From assembly GCF_000276665.1 (NCBI RefSeq), contig NW_004955417.1:12934738-12998737 (forward strand): a DNA stretch of 64,000 nucleotides, read 5' to 3'. Below are positions 33,961 to 45,778 of the stretch, piece after piece. This DNA is from Chinchilla lanigera (lineage: Eukaryota > Chordata > Mammalia > Rodentia > Chinchillidae). The notes under the pieces were generated by a model. That model had not been told where the DNA came from. It worked only from the letters and a program-made list of their open reading frames with translations, and did not search any database. Each line of letters opens with the position of its first letter. Within the stretch, counting starts at the first letter, position 1. The position numbers were made by a program, and so were the translations under genes.

Positions 33961-35645
33961 TAAACTCGAAGAACTATTTGAAAGCTGTCATTTTTATTGT
34001 TCTTATTGATGACACCCATGTTCAGATTGGCCTTTTGATTGTGGTAGTTTTCTTAGAGTGGAAAATTATTTATAGAATGGCCCCAGGGTGTGTGAAAGGA
34101 TGAAACAGGTAAGAAAATGAAATTAAATGATTGAATGCTAATTGGATAAATTCAAAATGAGGCAAATGAGAAAATTTTCTTAAGATTCCTATGTAAATAT
34201 TAAAAGTGTATACAGTTATATTCATATGATTAATTTAAATTCTTCTGAATTGCATACATTCATTTCACAAAGTTATTGTGTAAGAAGTGAAGATCTATTT
34301 ATTCACTGAGTCAGCAGAGAACTTGATTAGAATAATACTCAGCCACACTTGTATTGCTGAGAAATGATAGGCAACGGTTTATTGTTGTTAACGATTCTTG
34401 GTATGTGCAACATTCCTCATCCCTTGACAGACATTGATTTCAACTTCTCTTCAAACATTCTCAAATTAGAGTCATTGTTTCTCAGTGTTTCTAAAAGCAT
34501 AAATATCTGCTGGCTGTCATATTAATGAAACTATCAAAAAAGTAGAGGTAGTTGCATATTCATAAAGTAGAGATAATTTTGGGGAGAATGACATGGTCTT
34601 AAAATGAATTTGGGCAGTAAGTTCTTCACACAGTTGATCAAATTGTATAAACAGTTACAACATAGGACATTCCTGCAGCTGCCCTCTTTTGGGACCAAAG
34701 CAGGCATCATTAGTCAATTACACATTCTCTCCAAGTGAGTCTTGATCTGGGTGTCATGTCTCTTGCAGATATAGACCTCTAGGAAGCAAATACCAAAAGA
34801 TCAGAGTCTGTACAGGAAAGTGGAAACAACTTACTATTCTGGGATAAAAGATGACTCTACAAAGTTTCAAACAAACAAACACCCTTATCACTGTTAATGT
34901 CCTGCAAATATATAAGGACAGGTCATTTGTAATATATGAATTTAGGACTAGTAAGAAAATATTATCTCACTCTTCCTTCTCACATGTTATTTTTTTCATT
35001 CATTTGGCCCTCCTTTATAAATGCCTCTTTCTTTGTTTCTTTCTTTCCTTCCCTTTCTGTATTTGTTGACAGCTCATCTTATTTTGGGCATTAAAGAAGG
35101 GAAACAGGTAAATGCTGCTCTAGAAAAAGCATAAAGCCTGATATTGTTAGGGCAATGAGATAGTCAAATCCTACTCCCTTTAAAATCACTGTGATCTCTT
35201 GAGCTTTTTGTTTGTTTCAAAAATGAAAATGCACTCAAACTGAAAAAAGTAAGAGTGTTTGCAAAGCCACTTCTGATTTCAGAGAAAGCTGCTGGGGGAA
35301 ATTCTTGTGGGTTCAATTCTGATAAAAGCTGGAAGCTAAGGCGACCTTAGAAATCAAACACCTCATCACTAAATTATCTCCATACAACCATTCTGTTCAG
35401 GTTAAGCTGCCCCATTCCAGAAACCTAGAGTAGAACAGAAGAGATTTCTGTGATGGGGAAGGCATGAGGATGAGAGTGCTTTGTGTTCCACAAGGACATA
35501 GTGCACATTGCTGTTTTTCTCTATGTTGCACCTAATTGAAGGTGGGCCATTGTACAACATTGGCCATACGTGCCCTTCTATTTACCCCCTTTTACTCACC
35601 ATTTCAAGGATTCAGATTTTAAGGTTTTAATTAGGAACTTGGTTT
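33961..35645. other. Unique AT-rich intronic sequence
   Basis: Nothing recognised. A CTTT-rich patch lies at about 35025-35060. Confidence 0.4.
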
Positions 35646-35647
35646 GG

Positions 35648-35810
35648 GGTCTTCCAAAGACCTGAGTTCAGGTATTACCTACGTGATTTAAGGCTATCCC
35701 TTAACCACCCTATGTCTCACTTTCCTGGTTTACAAAAGAAGAAGCCTAAAGCTAGTACCCTTGATAAAGTTGTTTGTGGGATTAAGCCAGGAGGATCACA
35801 GAGAACACCC
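35648..35810 (+). mobile_element. MIR SINE fragment
   Basis: CTGAGTTCAGGTATTACCTA, then TCCCTTAACCACCCTATGTC, then CTCACTTTCCTGGTTTACAA and GTTTGTGGGATTAAGCCAGG match MIR order. Confidence 0.65.
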
Positions 35811-35889
35811 AGCACCATGAACAACATCCCAGGATATTGGAAGCACTGAGAAAATAGGTCTCTTGTTATCAGTGGTGACGCTTAGTTGT

Positions 35890-36346
35890 TGTAGATTCCT
35901 GTTGCCACTATAACAGACCACTGTACACTTAGTGGCTTAGAAAAACACACATTTGTTCTTTTACAGTTCTAGGGGTTCAAAGTCAGATATCTATTTCAGT
36001 GGACTGAAGTCAAACTATGAGCAGGGATGGGTCCTTCTGAAGAGTCCACAGGTACAGCCCGTTTCCTTTCCCTTTTAAGCATGTAGAGTAGCCCTTTCCC
36101 CCAGCTTCAGAATGCACCACTGAAGTCTCTGCTTTCATTATTAAATGGTCTCGTCCTCTGACCCCTGGGTTCCTCATATGCAGACCCTATGATTACCTTG
36201 GAATCACCCAGATAACCTAAGGTATCCCTCATCTCAAAATCCTTAATGACATCTTCAAAGTTCCACTGGCCAAAGAGAGATGATAGTCATGAGCTCTAGG
36301 GATTAGGATGTAGACCCTTATAGGGGCCATCATTCAACCAACCACA
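35890..36346 (-). mobile_element. MLT1-type (ERVL-MaLR) solo LTR, antisense
   Basis: The plus strand begins TGTAGATTCCTGTTGCCACT, continues TACACTTAGTGGCTTAGAAA and GTTCTTTTACAGTTCTAGGG, includes CATCTCAAAATCCTTAATGA and GGGATTAGGATGTAGACCCT, and ends CATTCAACCAACCACA. This is the reverse-complement layout of a well-known mammalian MaLR LTR. No internal region. Confidence 0.65.
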
Positions 36347-36559
36347 TTAATTAAGTCAGATTTTTTATTATGATTAAAATAATCTACTCCATATTGTTAC
36401 AGTGTAAAGTAGCAAGTGTAAACTCTGAGGGTATGAGGTCTTCAGAAGCCAATCAAACAAATAATTTAGAAAAACCTCAAGTTTTTTTTCTGTGTCTTGC
36501 ATTCTTTCCTTTCTCTCTGTCTTATCTCTACTTGCTCAGGAAGGAAGATGTAATTGAAT

Positions 36560-36695
36560 AAAACAGAATAGAAAGCATGAACCCCAATTTCAGACAGACC
36601 TGGATTCACTTGCCAACTCTGTAACCTGATAGCTAGTTGAGTCACCTTGGGGAAATCCCATGATTGCCCTGAAAATATTCCTGGAAAGCCTTTCT
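36560..36695 (+). mobile_element. MIR SINE fragment
   Basis: 'aaagcatgaaccccaatttc', AGACAGACCTGGATTCACTT, 'gccaactctgtaacctgatag' and GAGTCACCTTGGGGAAATCC match MIR order. Confidence 0.65.
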
Positions 36696-37071
36696 CCAGA
36701 CAAGAATTACAGTCGGGTAGTTTACTTGAAAGTTAATCTCAAGAAGCACTTACAGGAAGTGAGGAAGTGAGTGAAAATGGAAGGAGGCCGCTCAACAGCA
36801 TGTTATCGAGGAGATCGCCCCTATGGGCCACTGACTGACCTAATGTAGAACATGCCTCAGAGGTAACCCACCTGAGGAGAGAATCCTTCATCCTGGGCCC
36901 AGGACTGAAACCAAGAACATTATTTCTTGCACTTTCCGGTACTCTTTATGCAGGCCAAGAAAGCACTGGGACTCTTGCCATGGGACAACCAAAATCTTAT
37001 AAGGAATGCCAAGTGCCATAGGGTGTGAACAGGGCATTCACGGCATCTGTTGGCCGAGCTACTTGAACTGG

Positions 37072-37205
37072 AGCTCCTCTGAAATCTGAGGACAATAGCA
37101 CTACTCATCTGTAGGAATATTGTGAAAACTATCCATAATTTATTAAATCATTTTGTAGAATGCCTGCCATCTACTAATTGCCCAATAATCAGTGTCTTTT
37201 AAATA
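37072..37205 (+). mobile_element. MIR SINE 3' fragment
   Basis: CTCTGAAATCTGAGGACAAT, then ATCTGTAGGAATATTGTGAA, then 'aatgcctgccatctactaat' resemble the MIR 3' half. Confidence 0.45.
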
Positions 37206-38180
37206 ATGATATTAAAGATTTCCCTTTATTTTCTTTGGATGAGTTTAGTTTGTACTTGAGAAGATCACCCAACATTTCTGAACTCCACTTTTTTATCTCC
37301 AAATCAGAGAGAAGGATCAACTAACCCATCTCAGTGTGAATTCTTAAAACTCATAACATAGTTCTTCATGGTTAGTTACTTACGTCCTCTGACACTAGAA
37401 TTTCCTTCTGGCCTCTACTGGTGATTGTGAACAGATCTTTGGCTGACCTGGTCATGTGTAACTTGACACTTAGGTTCTTTTTTGGGCAAAAGAACATAAT
37501 CATAGCAGCCTTCGAAGATTTTCTAAGGTGAAGATTTCCTTACTAACAGGTCATAATAAGGAAAAAATCTCAAATACTGTAACATATAAAACATTCATTA
37601 TGGAAACATTTCATAGCAAGCAAACATACACATACACACAGAGTTTAGGCCCCTATTCCAGTTTTGTACTTTAAGGAGCACTGACCCTACCTCGTGCACA
37701 AAATAGTCACTGAAAGCTGTCACAAAGATTCCGCCCTTACAGCTAACATCAGGGATCCAGGATCCCCCGGTGCTCCTGGCTGGGTATAGGACCATTTTGA
37801 GATTTAACAAAGGCCATCATCTCTGAGGGTAAAGGCTATAGGGCTAGTTGGCTTTGATGCTGTTGTGAAGCCGGTATGGGGAATGTCTCTAAAATATTTA
37901 TGCAAACCCCCATATAATGAATACTTTTAATTTTACTGCTGAGAGCCCTTGTCTAACATTCACTAGGCTAAATAACAGACTACTAATTTCACCAATGGAA
38001 ATGCATTTCTGACTTGCAGTATGCCAACTGGCAACTGTTAGTTGCAGGTTGAAATACACATGACAGAAACCTGTGGTGGGTAACCCCTGCACTGTGCTTT
38101 CTTGACCAGCCTGCGGGCAGCCTCTAGCTTCTGCCTTAGACATGACCATGTAGTATCGCAGCACCACTTGCTGAAGTTTT
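37206..38180. other. Unique intronic sequence
   Basis: Nothing recognised. Confidence 0.4.
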
Positions 38181-38745
38181 GGCCTTTTAAAATTATGGTA
38201 AAATATACTTGACATAAAATTTACCACTTTAACTATTTTCAAGTGTACAGTTCTGTGGCATTAAATACATTAACTTTGTTGTCCATCATCACTGTTCATC
38301 TACAGAATTTTTTCATTTTTCCCAAAGTAAAATTCCGAGTACTGTATCCATAAAACAAGAAAAACCATAATTCTCCATCACCCTCTTTACTTACCAGTCA
38401 CAATTGTAATTTCTGTGTTGATAAACACTCTAACCAGAATATAAATAAAATTAACCAGTTCTCTTTTTATAACTTGCTTATTTCACTTAGCATAATATTG
38501 TCCAGGTTCAGCTTTGTTGTAGCTTGTGTCAGTATCTCGTTTCTTTTTAAGGCTGAATAATCTTCCTTGTATGTATATATTATGTCCTTTATCTATTTAT
38601 CAGTCAATAGACATTTGAGTTGTTTTAATTTTTTGACTATTATAAAAGGTGCCACTGTAAGGATTGGCATGGAAAGATATGCTGAATTATTTTGTGGTAA
38701 AATAATGGACATAATAATCTGGCACTTTTACTTGGATCCTGAGGG
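38181..38745 (-). mobile_element. Older L1M 3'-region fragment, antisense
   Basis: The plus strand shows the known antisense L1M 3' pattern: ATGGTAAAATATACTTGACA, 'aagtgtacagttctgtggca', CTTATTTCACTTAGCATAAT, 'ttgtagcttgtgtcagtatc' and AGGCTGAATAATCTTCCTTG. It is separate from, and looks older than, the L1 that follows. Confidence 0.7.
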
Positions 38746-40861
38746 ATGAAGCAGTTAATATAAAGAAAACGTTGCCTAATCCAAGTATTATTGCAGTTAA
38801 TTAAAGCACTTGTAATTTCGTATTTTTTATTAATTTACATATACATAATGATCATACTTATCATAGGGAATTTATACCTGCACATGATATAGCCTGGTTC
38901 CTTTTATTAAAATCCACTTCTCTTCCTTCAGCATCTCTTCCCCTCCTTTTGTTTTCATTTTATCCTTTTATCATTTATTTTTCTCTTCCCTTCCTTCCTT
39001 TCCACCTCCCCACTCAGTAGTTCCCTTTTCTTTTGAACAATTTCTTCCTGTTTCACAGTACCTATTATATACTGTGGTCCTCATTTAACTTTTTTTTCTT
39101 ACACTAAGAAAAATGTGATATTTAAACACATGTGTCTAATTTATTTCACTTAAGAGTATGATCTCAAGGTGCATCCATTTACCTAAGACTGTATCAGGTT
39201 TATTCTTTTGTATGGCTGAGTAGTACTCCATTATACTAAAAGAGCCACATCTTCTTTATCCATCCCTCAATTGATGGGGATTTGGGTTGTTTCCAAGATT
39301 TACCTATTACAAACTATGCTGCTATAAACACAGATGCACATATTCCTGTGGTGTGATGTTAATTTTTCGAGGAAGATACCCAACAAGAATATACCCAAGA
39401 AGATACTCAAGAATATCTGTGTCAAATGGGACTTCTAATCCTAATTTTTGGAGGAATTTCTATACTGATTTCCACAGTGGTTTCACCAGTCTACACTCCC
39501 GCCAACAGTGAAAAATTGTTCCTTTTTCCCCTACAGCCCCACTCACATTTGTTATTAGTTAGTTGATTTCTTGATAATTGCCATTTTTTCTGGAGTGAGA
39601 TGGAATCTCAGCATTGTTTTAATTTACGTCTCTCCAATAACCAATGATGCTGAACATTTTTTCATGTATTTATTTGCCATTTGTATTTCTCCTTCTGAGA
39701 AGTGCATATTCATCTCAGATGTCTATTTTTGGACTGGATCTTTAAATTTGGGTTTAAATTTTGATTGGTCTAATTTTTTTCAATTCTTTGTATGTTCTAG
39801 ATACTATTCTTTTGTCTGAGGGACAGCTGGTTTAAAATTTTTCCCACTCTGTGGGTTGTCACTCTATTGGCAATGCACTCTATTGGTAATTTCTTTTGCT
39901 GTGCAAAAGCTTTCTAATAGAGTGCAATACCAGTTTCTGATTCTTTGTTGTACTTCATGTGTGATTGGGGTTTTGTTCATGACATCTTCCCTATACCTAT
40001 GTCTTCAAGAGTTCTACCTATTCTGTCTTCCAACAGATTTACTGTTTCTCTTTTAATATTTAGATCTTCGATTCATTTCCATTTTAGTTTAGTGCATAAT
40101 GAGAGACATGGGTCTAATTTTAGTCTTTGGCATATGGAAAGCCAGTTTTTCCAGTACCATTTATTAAAGAGGCTATCTTTCTTCCAGTGAATGTGCTTGG
40201 CTCCTTTGTCAAAGATAAGGTAGCTGAGTGCGTTTAGAGTTGTTTCTGCATCATATAATCTGTTCCATTGATTCTCAGGTCTGGTTTTTTTCATTGTTTG
40301 TTTATTTGCCAGTAACAATGCTTTTTTAATTTACAGTGTCTTTGTAGGATAATTTCAAGTCAGGGATTGTGATGCCACCTGCCTTACCTTTGTTGTCTAG
40401 AATTGTTTTTGATATTCGAGGTCTCTTCTGGTTCCAACCAGAAGAATTATGAATTCTTGAATTATGAATGTTTTCTCTAGTTCTGTGAGCTATGCTAATA
40501 ATATTTTGATTGGATGGTATTAAATATGTGTAACAATTTTAGGAATATGGCCATTCTCACTATGTTGGTTCCTTCTATCTGTGAGCAAGGGATTTCTTCC
40601 CATTTCCTGATAGTCTCTTTGATTTTCTTTTTCAGAGTACTGTAATTTTCAAGGTATAGATCTTTTACTTCGTTAGATTTTTTTCAATGCTATTGTGAAG
40701 AATGATGTTTCCCTAATTTCTCTCTCAGTGAGTTTGTTGTTTATGTACAGGAATGCTATTGATTTTTCAGTGTTGACTTTATGTCCAGCTATGCTACTGA
40801 ATTAGGTTATTAAATCTACAAGTCTTTTGGTGGAGTTTTTGAGGTCTTCTATATAAAGCAT

Positions 40862-41186
40862 CATGTCATCTGCAAATAATGATAACTTCTTCCTTTCCTA
40901 TCTTTATTCCTTTTATTTCTTTTTCTTGTCTAATTGCTCAGGCTAATGTGTCCAGAACTATATTAAATAGGAATGGTGATAGTGGACATCCTTTTGTTCT
41001 TGATTTTAGAGTGAAACTTTTCAGTTTTTGACTATTTAGTATGATGTTGGCTATAGGTTTGTCATAGATGGCTTTTATCAGATTGAGGTAAAGACCATCT
41101 ATTGCAATTGTCTGTAGAGTTTTTATCATAAATGAGTGCTGGAATTTATCAAATGCTTTTTTGGAATCTATTGAAATGATCATGGG
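40862..41186 (-). pseudogene. L1 ORF2 reverse transcriptase relic
   Basis: The minus-strand reading 41183-40938 contains [37 protein letters not shown] and [17 protein letters not shown], the fingers/palm region of L1 reverse transcriptase. Further downstream the catalytic LFADDMML segment is still readable (FADD codons on the plus strand at 40865-40876), although the reading frame is broken between the two. The two catalytic Asp codons survive, but the ORF as a whole is non-functional. Confidence 0.92.
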
Positions 41187-42727
41187 ATTTTTGTCCTCAA
41201 TAAATTATGGGATTTTGTTATATGGTGTATTACATTTCTTGATTTGCATATGTTGGGCCGTTTCTGCATACCTGGGATGAATCCTTCTTGGTCATGATAA
41301 ATAATCTTCTTGATGGTTTGTGCTTTCTGTTTGCCAGTGTCTTACTGATACTCCCAGTACCTTATTGCAAATCTATATTCATTAGAGAAATTGAACTTTA
41401 GCTCCCCTTTTTTGGTTGGGTCCTTTTCTGGTTTTGGTATGAGAGCAACACTTCCAGGAATTAGTTTGAGAGTATTACTTCATTTTCAGTTTCATTAAAG
41501 AGTTTCATCAGTATGGCATTAGACCTCTAAATTTTTTGAAGAATTCAGCACTGAACCCTTGAGGAACTGGGCTTTTCTTTGTTGGTAAGTTTTTTTTAAA
41601 TTACATTTTCATGTAACTTATATTTTCATCTACTGATACTGGGTTATCTAAAATTTTTATATGTTCTTGATTCAGTTTTTGCAATTCATATATATATAGG
41701 AATCTGTTCATTTCTTCTATGTTTTTCATCTTATTAGAGTACACGTTCTCAAAGTAGATAATGATGATATTTTGGATTTCCAGAAATCACAGGATCCATT
41801 GTGATTTCACCCTTTTCATTACTAATTGCATGCATTTGAGTCTTTCTTCTTTTTGATAAGGTTGGCTAAGAGTTTATCAATTTTATTTAGTCATTCAAAG
41901 AACCAACTGTCCAATTCATTGATTCTTTGTATCATTTACTTAGTCTCAATTGCATTATTTTTTGCTTTTATCTTTATAATTTCCTCCCTTGTATGAATTT
42001 TGGGTTTGATTTGTTGTTCTTTTTCTAGAAGTTTCATGTTCAAATTTAGGTTATTTATTTGAGCTCATTCTGTTTTCCTGATGTGAGAGTTCACCACTCT
42101 AAATTTTCCTCTTTGGGAACCACTATAAATTTCTCTCCCTGTTTTCATTCTGTCCCATAAACTTCAGTATGTTGTACTGGCACTATCACTTAATTATAGA
42201 TACTGTTCAATTTCTTCTTTAATTTCTGTGACCCATTGGTTGTTCAGGAGGGTACTATTTAATTTCTAGCTGTCTATGTATTTTCTGTCATTTCTTTTGC
42301 CATCAATTTCCAATTTCATTGTGTTATAGTCAGATAATATGCATGGGATAATTTCAATTCCTTTGCATTTACTTAAGCATGTTCTGTGGGCTAGTATGTG
42401 GTCTGTTTTGAAGAACATCCCATGTTCACCTGAGAAGAATGTGTACTGTGATACTGTGGGTTGGAACACTCTGTAGACATTTACTATATCCATTTGTTCA
42501 CAGATTTGGTTCAGTTCTATATTTCTCTTTTAATCTGTCTTGGCTTGAAGCTCACATTGCCTGAAACTAGCATTTCTACACCTACCTTTCTCAAGATTCC
42601 TGTTGCATGGAGTGTTGTTTTCCATCCTTTGACTTTCAGTTTATGAATTTCTTTTTGAGTTAAATGTGTTTCTTGTATGCAACATATTGTTGGATCTTGC
42701 TTCTTGATTCATTATGCCAGTCTATTG

Positions 42728-42730
<3 letters not shown>

Positions 42731-42759
<29 letters not shown>

Positions 42760-42952
42760 NNNNNNNNNNNNNNNNNNNNNNNNNNNNNNNNNNNNNNNNN
42801 NNNNNNNNNNNNNNNNNNNNNNNNNNNNNNNNNNNNNNNNNNNNNNNNNNNNNNNNNNNTTTTTTGGTTTTTCTCCAGTACCGGGAACCGAACTCACGAC
42901 CTTGCACTTGCCAGGCAGGCGCTTTGCCACCGAGCTAAATCCCCAGCCCCTA
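42731..42952 (-). mobile_element. ID SINE inserted in L1, tail holding an assembly gap
   Basis: The reverse complement of 42866-42952 starts GGGGCTGGGGATTTAGCTCG, contains GTGAGTTCGGTTCC and ends GGTACTGGAG before the A tail, which appears on the plus strand as a long T run. AGTCTATTGCTTTT occurs at both ends (from 42719 and at 42953-42966), so the target-site duplication is intact. The long pure tail points to a fairly recent insertion. Confidence 0.92.
42760..42859. other. Assembly gap (exactly 100 N)
   Basis: The gap lies inside the poly-A/T tail of the ID. A length of exactly 100 N is the usual placeholder for a gap of unknown size. Confidence 0.98.
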
Positions 42953-43834
42953 AGTCTATTGCTTTTGATTGGTGAATTTAGACCGTTTTTACCTTGGTGG
43001 TTATAACTGATATGTATTTGTTTATCCTTCTCATATTATTTTCCTGTTGTTTGTACCCTGTCTTTCCACTCTGTTTAACTGTTTGCCTTGATTGGTGGCT
43101 TCTTTCTTTTGGTTGGTGGCTTCTTCTTGGAATTGCAGTCTTCCTTATCTTTTTCTAGAATATCCTTCAGAGCAGTTTGGAAAGCTGGTTTGGTGGTTGT
43201 GAATTTCTTCAGTTGTTCTTTGTCATGGAAATATTTCATTACTCCATTAACTCTGAAAGGTAGTTTTTCAGGTACAACAATCTAGGTTAGAGATTGTTTT
43301 CTTTTAGAGCTTTACATACTTCACTCAAAACTCTCCTTGAGGGGTTTGTGCTGACAAGTCTGCTGTGATTCTGATGGGTTTTCCATTATAGGTGATTTGT
43401 TTCTTTTTTCTAACCACTTTTAATATTCTGTTCTTGTGCCGAGTTTCTGGAATCCTGATTGTTATATGCCTTCGTGTAGATTTATTTTGGTCATAGTTAT
43501 TTGGAGTTCTAGATACCTCACTTACTTATGTACAATTCTTTATTCATGTTTGAGAAATTTTCTCCCATTACTTCTGTGAAGAGAGTTTTGATGGTGTTTG
43601 TACTATCTCTAGCTTTCTTATTAACTCTTCTCAATCCTATGTTGCTCTTCTTTGCTTCATCTTATAGCTGTTAGATTGCTTTTTCATGGTCCCTTGCTAT
43701 TTTTAAGATATCTTTCTTTTCATGGTGACTAACCACAACCCTGTCTTCTAGATCTGATATTCTATCTTTGTTCAGTCTGTTGCATCTACTTTCAGTGGAA
43801 TTTTTAATGTGCTAGATATCTGTTTGGATCTGTT

Positions 43835-44140
43835 TCATGGCTTACATTTCTTTCCTACGTTGGGCATTGTTTCCATCATTTTCCTAAGCGCCTCTGTTTT
43901 TTTATCTGTGTCTACTGTAGATTCATCGGGCATGCTTTTAATTTTCATTGTAACTTCTTTTTTACCCTGAGAGATTATTCTTTCTATAGCCACATCCATT
44001 TGTTTCTCTACTTCTATTGCCATCCTTTCAGAAAGTTCCAGTGTGTGGAAAGTTCTTATTTTTTCTATCTCATTGTGCTTTGGGTTTGTCCTGGGTGGGC
44101 TGGAAGTCTGGGGTTGCATTTTGCTCCTGCATCTTGTCAT
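43835..44140 (-). pseudogene. L1 ORF1 N-terminal relic
   Basis: A 101-codon open reading from the ORF1 ATG with a charged, helical-looking segment (RMAIEVEKQMDVAIERIISQ) that pairs with the relic at 202-372. The rest of ORF1 down to about 43.0 kb is recognisable only as degraded sequence. Confidence 0.65.
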
Positions 44141-44410
44141 TTTCTATTTTCTGTCTTGTCTTATTTTCTATGCTGGTGCTTATAGATTTGTTATAGTATA
44201 TAGCTTTATCACTGCTATCAAGATGTCCCTAGGAAATGTCTATTCTTCAGAGATGTCTTCTAGGTGTAAGTGGTTCTTCATCTTTGTATCTATCCCAAGA
44301 ACCATCCTTCCCAATTTATTAAGGATAAGAGGTTGTAATCTATTTGGCTTTGCACTCTTGTCCTTTCGTACTGAACTGTGGTGATGGTTATTACCCAGGC
44401 AATCACAGTG

Positions 44411-44458
44411 TTGTCATATAAGGGAGAAAATTTGTTGTCATATAAGGGAGAAAATTTG
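44411..44458. repeat. Perfect 24-bp tandem duplication (two copies)
   Basis: The 24 bases starting TTGTCATATAAGGGAG occur twice head to tail with no mismatch, at 44411-44434 and 44435-44458, just beyond the 5' end of the minus-strand L1. Confidence 0.95.
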
Positions 44459-45445
44459 ATTACAACATGTATGACATCCTGGCCAAAGTACTACAAGTAG
44501 CAATAATAATAGCATCAAGCACAGCCTAGCAACTGACAAACTGTGATAACTACTAATGTGATACCTTTAACTGTAGGAGCAAACTCTATAGTTATATACA
44601 AAATCCAACATATATTATGAACCTGTATGCAATGCGTTTCCTCTGGGTGGATTGATTTTACCTGCTGGCTCAGTAAGGCCACTTAAGAAATAGTGTCCCA
44701 CCACTGCTGAGCCACTGGAGCCGTTCTCACTGGTGCCTGTTGTGCTACTGGGCCACTGGACTGTAATTTCTTCTTAGTATGACTGAAAGTACTGATATTA
44801 TAGAAGAAAATAGTTTGAAAGTCTTGACTTGGTATCATGACTGTTATTATATTTCATCTCCAACATAGCTTTTAAAAATATCATTCAGTGGTTTAATTTC
44901 TTATATGATGTTTTCATTCTGCAAGTCAGGTGAAATTCCACATTTATTTGGTAATTCTGCTGGGATTCTAGGATGCAGCTGCATGAAGCATCATATTCTG
45001 TGACCCCAACTTCTCCATTGCCAAATGCCAGAATGTGCCCTCATCTTCCTCATCATCAGGAGGACACAATACTTTTATAGGTTGATAATAACCTCTCTCT
45101 GCAAGACCATGACTGTGTAATGTGTCTGCCCTGTATTCTGGAGGGGGACCACAAATGAACTGAGTGGATTCAATATTAGTGCAAAGATTGGTGGGTTTGG
45201 AATCTGGACAGTTTGTTTCTTTAACTTTTATGTGTGAGTAAAAGTGTTTATAAAATCACAAGCACCAGCCATGTTCACTTATGCTCATGCTATCAGAAAG
45301 CCTCTTCCCAGACTCTGGAATTTGTCCTTCATGTACTGGGAATGAGGTGGGAGTCCTGAGTGATGAGTTCCTGGGTTCTGACCCTACCTCTCCCAGTGAT
45401 GGATTGCATAGCACTGGGAAAGCTGACCTCAGACTTCGATCATAT
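44459..45445. other. Unique intronic sequence
   Basis: Nothing recognised with confidence. Confidence 0.4.
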
Positions 45446-45559
45446 GCTTATAAAACATTTTTATTGAGTACCTACTGTGTGTCAGATCCTCTCCTAGGGG
45501 ATTAGGGCACATTGATGAATAGAGCAAAGTTCCATGCTTTTGTGCCACTGAGTCCTAAA

Positions 45560-45778
45560 ATGAACTTGCTATGGTAGCCACTAGCCACATGTGGCCATCT
45601 AAATTAAAATGTAAATTTAAATTTATTAAGATTAACTAAAATTAAACATTGAGTTCCTTAGTTGCACTAGGCACATTTCAAGTGCTTAGTAGCTACATAC
45701 AGCTAGTGGCCACTATATTTGATAGTACAGATATAGAAAATTTCTGTCATCACAGAAATTTCTATTGTGCAATGGTAG
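45560..45778. mobile_element. MER3-like hAT-Charlie non-autonomous DNA transposon
   Basis: GGTAGCCACTAGCCACATGT at the left and AGCTAGTGGCCACTATATTT plus TTTCTGTCATCACAGAAATT at the right, with an A/T-rich centre and TTGCACTAGGCACATTTCAA, form the near-palindromic layout of this family. It is nested in the L2. The family name is from memory. Confidence 0.65.

Larger units (their letters stand above)
38815..44400 (-). mobile_element. L1 LINE, near full length, minus strand, inactive
   Basis: It reads 3' to 5' along the plus strand: 3' region (38815 to about 39130), C-terminal ORF2 (TGGCTGAGTAGTACTCCATT near 39214), the reverse transcriptase region (40.86-41.19 kb), upstream ORF2 to about 42.9 kb, then ORF1 to its ATG at 44140 and about 250 bp of 5' sequence. 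Both ORFs are broken by many stops and frameshifts, so it is dead. Its ORF1 start (MTRCRSK) matches the L1 at the left edge, so both belong to one family. An ID SINE sits inside it at about 42.7-42.97 kb. Confidence 0.85.

Noticed and set aside
16895..36346. Complete endogenous retrovirus
   Set aside because: The LTR-like units are solo, in different places, with no gag or pol sequence between them.
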